This document shows, piece by piece, positions 55,626-64,000 of a DNA stretch of 64,000 bases. Positions within the stretch are counted from its first letter, which is position 1. Every line of letters begins with the position of its first letter. The notes under the pieces were generated by a model. The model searched no databases. It was not told where the DNA came from and saw only the letters and a list, made by a program, of their open reading frames with translations. Source of the DNA: Saturnia japonica. Lineage: Eukaryota; Arthropoda; Insecta; Lepidoptera; Saturniidae. Location: the NCBI GenBank assembly GCA_033032175.1, contig CM065312.1, positions 5,704,001-5,768,000 on the forward strand, read 5' to 3'. A program made the position numbers and the translations under genes.

Positions 55626-56819
55626 AAAAATTAAAAATGTCAAGGAACAACTAAAATTTACATATTTAAAAACATCCTATACAAATAACTTATTGACTCA
55701 AACCATTCCAATAAGTGCAAACACGATACCTGTAAGTTAGTGGGAACGTGGGCAGATTCCAGATTATGATGTGGTATCAGGTCAAGGTTACGATACTCTT
55801 CTAATATCATTGAAATAACAGAATACCAAATTTCGATTCGACGCGATCAGACATGTGAAAAATGCACATCTATTCATTAACTGGAAAAAGCTGATAATCC
55901 TCAAAAGGTTGAACAAATTTAAGAACTCTCTTGATCAAGCCACCTTTCAAACAAAAAATATCAAAATCAAAATTGGTTAAGCCGTGTGGTAGCTACGATG
56001 CAACGGATATATACAAATTAACCTTATAAGACCCCACTGTTTGCGCTGGGGGTTAAAAATACCACACAAAGTACCAAAGCAATATCGCCATTATGTAACT
56101 AGTTTCAATTACAGTGATTAGACAAATCCTAATTACAATAGTTTTATTTCATTTTCAGGTTTATATTAGGTACAATCATAATAAAATTACATTTGATAGT
56201 CTAAAGATAAAAAACTACAACAACTATTTCGTAAAAGAGATTTCTTCCTTTTGTCATGCATTGTTGTTAGTTTCATGCTTCCTTAAAATGATAATAATTA
56301 ATATATAATTTTATAGCATTCTTAAGACTTGCTCTTAGATGACGCACAGTTAAAATTGGTCGTTGTTAAATTTTGCATAGAATTGTTTGGGTCAGCACTT
56401 ATAAAAGATTTAATTTAATTTATCCTGTAAGGGTGCTAAATAAGCGGTTAAAAATAGAATGATTCCTGAAATGCTGCTGATTGGAAGTCCACGGCATGAG
56501 GTTAGTAGCAAAAAAATTAAGATACTTTGAATAATTAAATTAAAAATAATAATAAAATTTCTGTTTTTAATGTATAATATATTCAGAACTTTACGTATTA
56601 TTCGTCGTATGGCGTAAATGCCTTTAAGATATTCGTACAGATATTAGACGGTGTGTTGTTTTATTTGTCGGCGATCGCGAACCTAATTTATAAGCGTTCG
56701 ACAGACGTGTAGTGCTATTGAGTATAACATTATACTCACGTGTTATTACGTTCTTGTATCTTTGCCAAAATATTTACATGAATATTGTTTTTTATAGTAA
56801 GACGGCAAAGTGTGTCTTA
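55626..56819. other. Unannotated stretch
   Basis: No gene. 55940-56055 (AATCAAAATTGGTTAAGCCG, GACCCCACTGTTTGCGC) resembles a dispersed repeat but has no partner I can see here. Confidence 0.35.
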
Positions 56820-56995
56820 AGAGTCACAGTCGCAGTTGTTGCTGTCATGCCAGCCTGCAAGCCTCTCTCGGCCACTGGATATACACCGGCTGATCCCTAA
56901 CCGAGACAAACTGAAAGAGAATCAGTGTAACGGGATAATTCTCATGTATACATGGTGGTCACAGTCGGGTAAAGATTCCTACCAAACTGCTTGAT
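56820..56995. repeat. Dispersed repeat D1, long copy
   Basis: TTGCTGTCATGCCAGCCTGC, CACCGGCTGATCCCTAACC, CGAGACAAACTGAAAGAG, CTCATGTATACATGGTGG and TCACAGTCGGGTAAAG, TTCCTACC. It shows most D1 blocks in one place. Confidence 0.55.
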
Positions 56996-57002
56996 TATTG
57001 GA

Positions 57003-57360
57003 CAGTTTATCGCTTTAGTATTGATAGTTCATAACTTCATAACATAACATACCATCACGCCTGTATTCCCCGAAGGGTTAGGCAGAGGTGTACATTTGTA
57101 CACCCACATTTCGCCGAGTATGTTTTAGGTCCGATGCAATAAATAGGGAGGAGCGAGTCTATTGCCATTAATCGGGCACGAAACCAAACTTGGAGTTGCT
57201 ACTGAGAATTTCATAGGAAAAACCCAATAACAATTTACTCGACCTGGGATTCGAACTCAAGACCTCGCTCATAGCAGTCGCGCTTACGACCACTAGGCTA
57301 ACGAGGCAGTTACTTCACAGTTACGAAAATTGCGCTTATTTCGTGATAATAGCCAACCGT
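57003..57360 (+). repeat. Dispersed repeat D5, copy interrupted by SINE-1
   Basis: 57003-57040 (TTTATCGCTTTAGTATTG and ATAACTTCAT) and 57311 onward (TACTTCACAGTTACGAAAATTG) are adjacent in the related copy at 19812. SINE-1 lies between. Confidence 0.75.
57041..57310 (-). mobile_element. tRNA-derived SINE (SINE-1), second copy with target duplication
   Basis: Reverse of 17603-17878: tail AACATAACATACCATCACGC, then GAAGGGTTAGGCAGAGGTG, GCCATTAATCGGGCACG, and the head with B box GGGATTCGAACTC (one change) and A box reversed as GACCACTAGGCTAACGAGGC. AACTTCAT (57033-57040) and TACTTCAC (57311-57318) flank it as an aged 8-bp target duplication. Confidence 0.9.
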
Positions 57361-58060
57361 TTCGCTGCGAGTTTTTGTTTGGTTGCGCGTTATTTTAAAT
57401 TTTTGATATCTTCTTTAGGTACTCTTTTAAATTATATAATATAAACGACAATTTTAATCTATATTATATACCCAAGTTAACTAATATATTTATTTGGATA
57501 AGGAATAATTGTGAAGTGGAGAAAATAGCCTTGCAAATAACATAATACATATTAATAAATTATGATGTTGAAGATAAAAATGGTTATTGTGAGTCTACCT
57601 TAGGAGATAGACATATGCCATTGCGGACCTTTTCTCTAGGCTTTTTGAAGAAATACAATACTTTAGTACATTATTTTGATGTATCTCTTAATATGAGCTA
57701 GCGTAAGCCATGTAAGCGCTCGAAAAATATTTTTGGCGAAATGATTACAAAATTTTGAATTTTCTCTACTATACAAAAACTTAATTGGAACGTATAGTAT
57801 ATACAAACTTTCCTTAAAAAAAACTCTTAATAACAGTGAAAATCAGATAAAAATCGGTTGCGTGGTTTAGAAGAAGAAATCAGACAAACAGATATACACG
57901 ATAGCGACTTTTTTTATAATGTGTATAGATTATGTTTGTATAAATGCTGCAAATTGGAATTATTGTTTTATGAAATTTCTCTATTATTCGATACTAGCAT
58001 GTACCCGCGACTTCGTTGGCTCATTATTGGATATAAACAGACTGATCGCTGAAAACGACA
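57361..58060. other. Unannotated stretch
   Basis: A module, AAAATCGGTTGCGTGGTTTAG, near 57849 is followed by AGACAAACAG. No gene. Confidence 0.35.
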
Positions 58061-58061
58061 A

Positions 58062-58170
58062 TCCAAAATAATATCCTAGATGGGTTTGTCACTATGTGTA
58101 TGGTGGACGCAATCCCTACCACCCCGCTATATTACTACATATGCACCAGATGATTTAAGAATACGACAAA
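58062..58170. repeat. Dispersed repeat D1
   Basis: GGGTTTGTCACTATGTGTATGG, CAATCCCTACCACCCCGC and CATATGCACCAGATGATT. Closest to the 1680 copy. Confidence 0.5.
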
Positions 58171-58213
58171 GCAAAAAAATCATAGATGGGTTGATGGGTA
58201 TATTTGTAGGATG

Positions 58214-58545
58214 TTTGTAGGATAAAAGTGGTTAAGTTATTATTTTAACAAGATAAAAAGTATCCTATGTATTATTCCAGGTTATATACTATGTGTGTGC
58301 TAAATTTCATTCAAATCTGTTCAGCCGTTTTTGCGTGATTGAGTAACAAACATACAAACTTCCACATTTATTATATTTGTAGGATAACACTGGTTAAGTT
58401 AGGACTGTTACTGGGATAAAAAGAACCCTATATGTTAATCCAGGTTATAGACCATATGAGTGCTAAATTTTATCCAAAACCGTTCAGCCGTTTTTGCGTG
58501 ATTGAGTAACAAACATACAAACTTTCAAAATTTATTATATGAAGT
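58214..58545. repeat. 162-bp tandem duplication
   Basis: Unit 1 from 58214 and unit 2 from 58376 start TTTGTAGGATAA. They share TGGTTAAGTTA, GGATAAAAAG-like, CCAGGTTATA, GTGCTAAATTT, CGTTCAGCCGTTTTTGCGTG, ATTGAGTAACAAACATAC and end TTTATTATAT. A third partial start, GAAGTAGGATAG, follows at about 58541. Confidence 0.85.
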
Positions 58546-60984
58546 AGGATAGTTAGTAAATAATATTAATAAAATCTAGTCCTATTATATGTTTTATCGT
58601 GTAACGTAAATGCCGTTTAGATCTGACGCACCTAATTTATAAACGTTCCTCCGACGCGATTCGCTATTGAGTTTAAACATAATGTTAACAAGCGAATCTG
58701 TGTATATTTAAAAGAGTGACATAAATTTTAAAAACTATCTTTAAGAAATTATTTACGGACTTTTCGTTGTTAATTTCGTTAATAGTATAATGAAAGTATG
58801 ATTTTACTTTACGATTCTCGCCTGATTATTGTTCTTGACATTTGAATATAAACTCTAGTCTTATATTAATTTATGTATATTTATTAGGAATGACCGATAC
58901 TCATAGATTTTTTTATATTAGGTTCTCTAAATTATCGGTGCATCAATTTAGTTAGCACTAAAAAACGATGTTTTTATTTCTATATTTATCGGGCATCGAT
59001 ATATTTATATATATATATATATCACATATCGGTCCATCCTTATTGTATTTTTATTGTGCCCCATTTACTTTTGTTACGATGTTATTAACAACCCTAGTTG
59101 AATAACCCAAAAGTTTATCATTTAAGATTTTTCTCAGCGATTTAATTTGAATATTTATAGAACCGAGAAACAGTAAATTTAAGTAAAGATCGTGACAATA
59201 TTATAAACATCAAATGAAAAAAAATAGAAAAATTTTCCATTGGCTGAACATCACGTTTTTCACCCTATAGAAAATGTTCATCAGTATCGTATAACACTAT
59301 AAACTTGTTGTATCAAAAAATAAAAACTCCTATATAAAAAGTATTAAAAAAAATTATTTTCATATTCTCAGCTTTCAGAATGCTTCACCGTTCAGCTTTC
59401 CTCAGTATTTTCATACTTAGCTAATAAGTAAACTAATTGCACATATCAATCATCAATACACCGCCTGTTTTCATTAAAGTAGGTACAAAAATGACATCAT
59501 TGTGATTTAAATATTCGGTAAAAAGAATTGTTGTCAATTAATACATTCCTAACAAAAAATTTAAAGAATTCAAATCTTGATCAGTCTGTAGCTTAACTCA
59601 CTTAACTAGAGCTTGCGGCGCCTACCACGATCCCCGTTGCGTGCGAAGGCTACGCCCCTCGTGTCTTCACGTCAACCGTGTTTCTTCAAAGGCATAACGA
59701 CCTCCCTGTATTGCTAGATAAGAAAATTTTATCCTAAATTCACTGGAATTTATTACTAATATATTATTAAAAAAAAAAAAAAAACATTTTTTATACAACA
59801 AAGGTAGCAATCAATCCTATGGCTTGACTGATGGTAAGTAAATGGTAAATGGCTACCGTAGTCTAAAGACACTTACCTAACCACTAGCGCTGTGCCGACA
59901 TTGAACCCTCTACCCCAAAGAGCTCTTGAAACCCTACTCACCACAGGAACACAACACAAGGTTATTTGGCTGCAATCTTCTGTAGGGCAGATGTATTTCA
60001 TCAGTCAGATGACCCCAAGTAGAGAGAAATCTCCAAAAAAATCTCACTATGCCCTACCTTAGTAAGTAGTTTAAGACCTGTACAATTCCGAATAGTTTTG
60101 AATTTATGATAACATGTTATAAAAATTATCTTCTGAAGAAAAACTAACGCGATTCATCATTTTCACTACATTCACTTCTTTTGGGGTGTTTAATAGTGAG
60201 TAAAATTGAGAGCCGCACGCGCATTATGTGACGGAAGTGCGTGCGATATGATAAAGTTATCTATCTAATAAATACATTTTATTGTCTTTTAAGTAGTGAA
60301 AAAAGAATTTTACGTTGTATGCTTAAACATTTTTTAAAATTTAAAGTCAGTAAATTGAATTACATTGATGGCTAATTTTATCATATTGTGTTGCCACGTG
60401 GGATAAAATTTATGAAGTTGATTTATTTTTGTTACTCCAAAAAAGTATAACTTCTTACGTGTATACATAAGTACACATCATTTTTAGATCACAGTTTACA
60501 TTGCATAAAGATCACACAGCATCTAATGACACAGTTTCTATTTTTTTTTATAATACCCAGTCAAGTGCCATAAACAAGAAGAAAATAAGCTTGAAATAAT
60601 CACGAACACTGCGGTTACAGAGGAGTTTCCCGCGAACACTTATTTTCTTTTAGTTTTTTTTTATTTTGGCTTTCTGCCTATGTAGGCAATTTTGCCAATG
60701 TCAAGTATGACAAATACACTTTATATTTCGGTGTACTGTAGAATAACCTGTAAGAATAATCCATAAAAAGGATACATTGACAAAATATAAAACAGTCACT
60801 TTATACATAATACTTGATATGAGAACTACAAATGTTAAACATATAAATAAAAAGCATAACTATAATCTGTATAGAAACGAAAAAAGGACACATTAAAATT
60901 TTATATTATTACGATAAATAAAGACACTAAATATTTCGATAAAAGTATAAAGAATATACACATATTTTGTAGGTAATTTATTGA
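58546..60984. other. Unannotated stretch with an AT microsatellite
   Basis: (TA)n at about 58999-59022. A run of 16 or so A bases at 59769-59784. 59800-60060 looks like the reversed 3' UTR of a non-LTR element (GACTGATGGTAAGTAAATGG), but no coding part is visible. A short hairpin, CGCACGCGC...GTGCGTGCG, lies at 60213-60244. No gene. Confidence 0.35.
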
Positions 60985-61425
60985 CATTAGTGGGACGAGG
61001 TATATTACAAGGAAGTAGATCATTTAAGGAACAAGATAGTTTGGGTCAATTAAAAATATGTGATCCACGGATCCCTCGTCAAGACCGCACTCACAGAGAG
61101 AAGAAAACAGAAGAGTATACATGACCTAAACGAAGGTGAATAATAGTAGAAGTAACCGACTTGTGCGGCGCATCTTTAAACTTAAGAAACCAGGGCTTAG
61201 CAGGAATGTTATATTGAATACTTTTATAATGTTTGGCCTCCAATGGCTCAGAGTTCATCCAAAGTTCTTGCGATGACTGAAAAAGTTGTAGTTTCGCAAT
61301 AGTACTCAAGTCTAGAGAGGATGTCTTGGAGGGAGTGTCACATACATAACTTGCAGAGTTTTTAGCACAAAGATCAACATTTTCATTTCCTACAATCTCG
61401 CCATAACATGTGTTTTGGATTTTTT
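60985..61425 (-). pseudogene. RNase H and tail of a non-LTR retrotransposon
   Basis: On the minus strand from about 61425 the frame reads E-I-V-G-N-E-N-V-D-L-C-A-K-N, which matches the H-x-G-I-x-G-N-E-x-A-D-x-x-A-K motif at the end of RNase HI in insect non-LTR elements; the Asp is present and the first His is not recognisable. It continues K-P-W-F-L-K-F, S-T-I-I-H-L-R-L-G-H and, after a frame break, C-E-C-G-L-D-E-G-S-V-D-H. A stop follows soon after. The normal start (reverse transcriptase) is absent. The tail family differs from that at 9292. Confidence 0.8.
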
Positions 61426-62529
61426 CTGTTTTTTTTTATATTTATTATAAATTCATATCAGAGAACACTAACAAACAGATAACATAGTTAAGTTTTGACA
61501 TATGATGGCAGAAGCATAACTTTGACCGCAGCGGACGTGTAAAAGTGAACTGATAGTCATCTGCGGTTACCATCACGGCTTCGGCTTGTATGAATGGGCC
61601 CTTTAGATCACAGATAAATCACACAAAGTTTCTAAATTTGCTTCTCAGTAAATAAAGCTTTTATGATGGTCTTTCCTCAATTAATTAAGTTTATTGTTAA
61701 TATTTGGCAAGACGCATTCTTTTTGTGTTGTTAATTTCGAGAATCTTTTAAGGATAAGAAGCTACTAAACGTTGATGTCGATAGAGCTGTTTGTATGCAT
61801 TTTTCTTTATTTGTATTTAATAGTAGAAGTGTGCCAGCGGCTCCGCTTGCGTTTGTTACGCAGGACCTAATGATTTCATCCAGTAATTTTATTTTGACAA
61901 TTCACATTCATTCAAACATATATTGACATATACTTCCCGTGTACAAAATTTCATCATAATCAGTTGAAAACATTTTTTACTCTTGCTAAATGTATTATTA
62001 AGATTCCTATCAACAATAATTATGGAATGAAATATGCTTCGTGTTTATAAAATTTGATCGGAATCGGTTGGGAATTGGTGAAAATTTAATTTATTGAAAT
62101 ATTTTTTTTATATATTTTTTAAAGTAATATTGACAGTTGTTATTAACTATTAAATAATGAAATTATTATAATAACTGGTTAATTATAAATATATAATAAT
62201 AATAAATACGGTTAAGAGATATTTTTTTATGAATTTATTTTAAGATTTTTAAAATATTATTAAACATTCTTATAGTCTATCAATTGAACAATAACATAAG
62301 TTTTCATGTACAACATTTTATAAGAATCGGTCAAACTATTTTTGGGTTAAGTCCGGACATACAAACAAAAAGACGGAAAAAAAATTACCGTTATATCTAT
62401 AGTATAAATGAAATGATAGTTTTGCCGTTGTGCGCGCATCACACAAAACCTACTGGATAGATTTTGATCAAAACATGTTTGTTTTATTTCGTAGATACTT
62501 TTTTTATCGTAACACGTCAAAGTTACTAC
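61426..62529. other. Unannotated stretch with recurrent modules
   Basis: GTGCCAGCGGCTCCGCTTGCG near 61831, and GGAATCGGTTGGGAATTGG near 62052, look like pieces of dispersed elements. No gene. Very AT-rich at 62090-62260. Confidence 0.35.
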
Positions 62530-62660
62530 ACTGTACCCGATGGTGAGCAGAGTGTAATCCAATAACATTGGCGACTACCATGGGATCTACTACATACAAT
62601 CCATCGTCAGTCACTCCTGTCATCCAAGCCTGCTCATTGGCTCAAACACATTGGCCAAGA
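62530..62660. repeat. Dispersed repeat D1, degenerate
   Basis: ACATTGGCGACTACCATGGG, CAGTCACTCCTGTCATCC, AAGCCTGCTCATTGGC. Weak match to the family. Confidence 0.35.
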
Positions 62661-63219
62661 GATAGTTCATAGTTCCACAGCTTCATAGTACGGCAAATAT
62701 AAGATGTAGCAAATTTCTTTGTTGGTCCATTAAAAAAGATCACGATATATTCATAAACAATAATTCCGTGGTTAACGCATGCGGAGCCGCGGGCACAGTT
62801 AGTAATAACCATAAAGGTGTCTCGATGCTAATTTTAAAAACTTCTTATAAAGCTGACCCACATTTGCTTTTACGCCTTTCTAACTTCGTACGTTTTAGTA
62901 ATAACAAGTATTTTTAAGCATAGATGGGTTAATAATAGGATATTCAGACACGGCGTCGATTGCTGTGAATCCTACAATTAGCTTGAGCTTTAAGTGTAGG
63001 AAAACATCGTGATGAAATTATAGCATCGTGGTTGGATATATTCTAATGCCTGCTTGCCTAGCTACCATCCTCAAGAACCAATTAATGTGATCCAACAACT
63101 GCACCTTAGAGACAGTACTCCTCACGGCTTAGCATTATGCCTAAACCTACTTCGACACTTAACATTAGGAGAGATTTTGGTCAAACCCAAAAGTCTAAGC
63201 CAATTAAACTACAAAACAA
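62661..63219. other. Unannotated stretch
   Basis: No gene. An 89-codon open frame beginning at 63054 enters the D6 repeat and has no domain. Confidence 0.35.
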
Positions 63220-63460
63220 CTTTTAACAAAAAAAAAAGAAAGCCAATTATTTTGAGGATTACCTGGTGTATCGTCGAAGTTGAAGATCCAATGCTAATGA
63301 AATTAAAATGCGACCACCCTTAAGGTATCCCCTTTCCAACGAAAAATAATCATCTAATTTGGTTTATAATCAAAGAAGTTATGGCTAAACATCTATAAAA
63401 AATATAATTATATACATTCGCATTAAGAACCTCCCCGTCATTTGTTGAAGTCAGTTAAAA
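63220..63460 (-). mobile_element. MITE-like repeat D6, copy 3
   Basis: Matches copies 1 and 2 in the same orientation (CGAAGTTGAAGATCCAATGC, TATCCCCTTTCCAACG, GAAGTTATGGCTAAACATC, GTTGAAGTCAGTTAAAA). 63461-64000 shows nothing recognised. Confidence 0.65.
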
Positions 63461-64000
63461 CAATTAAAATAAACAAATCGACTTCGTTAAAGATAAACAA
63501 TAAACACAATAATTATTTCTATAATTATTGTACATATAAATAGTACTTCAATATGATATACTAAAATCTTTTCATGACCGCATCTGTATAGATTACCCCA
63601 GTAAAACAAAAAAAAAATCAGTCATAAATTTTCTAAGAAAAGCGTGCTCATACAAACATACAGATTTTGCTTCTGTACGCTCAAATTAATTACTTGCCAC
63701 CTTGTTCAAATTATTTCAAGTTTCGACTAATAAATGGTAACAATTCAGATAAAAATAATATTTCGGATCTATTAGATACTTAGTCATGACCAAATCCACT
63801 TATCTATCTATATAAGGTAATTCAAACGAAGCATTGGTTTGATTGAACAGTGAGTGTTGTAATTTTTACATAAATATGTGAAATATTCGTATACAGTACT
63901 CGTAAGTTTGTGTTTGATAATCTGATACATGTGATAAACGTGTGAGATTATGAAATTAATTCACATATGCAGTATTACATAATATGTCATGTAGGTATAG

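Overview
The window reads as AT-rich insect nuclear DNA, most likely from a butterfly or moth (Lepidoptera). The evidence is the repeat content: tRNA-derived SINEs, CR1-like, RTE-like and RNase H-bearing non-LTR retrotransposon tails, a Ty3/gypsy element with the TGGTGACCCCGA primer-binding site, a copia element with a half-initiator-tRNA primer-binding site, and several dispersed families of the kind common in lepidopteran genomes. Organism and family names come from recognition of sequence and were not searched. I found no host protein-coding gene I can defend. The open reading frames longer than about 100 codons that can be recognised are retroelement remnants. The region is best read as a gene-poor stretch or a long intron filled with old and younger mobile elements.

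Layout. 0-7 kb: dispersed repeats, a 71-nt poly(A) run and an RTE-like tail at 3.9-4.3 kb. 7.5-9.7 kb: two minus-strand SINEs, then a small complete LTR element (8377-9291) inserted with a 4-bp TGTA duplication into the 3' end of a non-LTR retrotransposon. 11-23 kb: a SINE, copies of a dispersed family (D4), a minus-strand CR1/Daphne-like reverse transcriptase remnant (15.6-16.7 kb), a second SINE family at 17.6 kb and another SINE at 21.5 kb. 23.8-31 kb: mostly single-copy-looking sequence with CpG-rich patches, a candidate core promoter, a SINE split by another repeat, a 148-bp tandem duplication, a pogo-like MITE with perfect 21-bp inverted ends, and a candidate splice donor. 32-39 kb: a non-LTR pol remnant split by 1.3 kb of other repeats, then a composite copia locus. 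In that locus gag and one reverse transcriptase segment lie on the plus strand, the rest of pol lies on the minus strand, and the reverse transcriptase segment occurs as a roughly 99 percent identical inverted repeat. 41-53 kb: repeat fragments, a 200-bp tandem duplication and the third copy of family D3. 53.1-55.6 kb: a degenerate Ty3/gypsy gag-pol joined inside RNase H to an LTR fragment related to the 8.4-kb element. 56.8-63.5 kb: dispersed repeats, a SINE inserted into a repeat whose uninterrupted relative lies at 19.8 kb, a 162-bp tandem duplication and an RNase H remnant at 61 kb.

Family labels used here are local. D1: signature GTATGGTGGTCGCGAC. D2: TTAGGGCCCC with GGCTTTTACAGC. D3: ends in GATTAGCGTGTTTAAAC. 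D4: ends in TCAGTCAGTTA. D5: contains TTCATAACTTCATA. D6: ends with AAGTCGGTTAAAA. D7: contains GACTCGCACTT. SINE-1, SINE-2 and SINE-3 are three tRNA-headed families. These pieces do not work together as a pathway. Their value is as an insertion history: at least four nested or composite insertions can be ordered in time from the sequence alone. I did not find a new defence, toxin or metabolic system.
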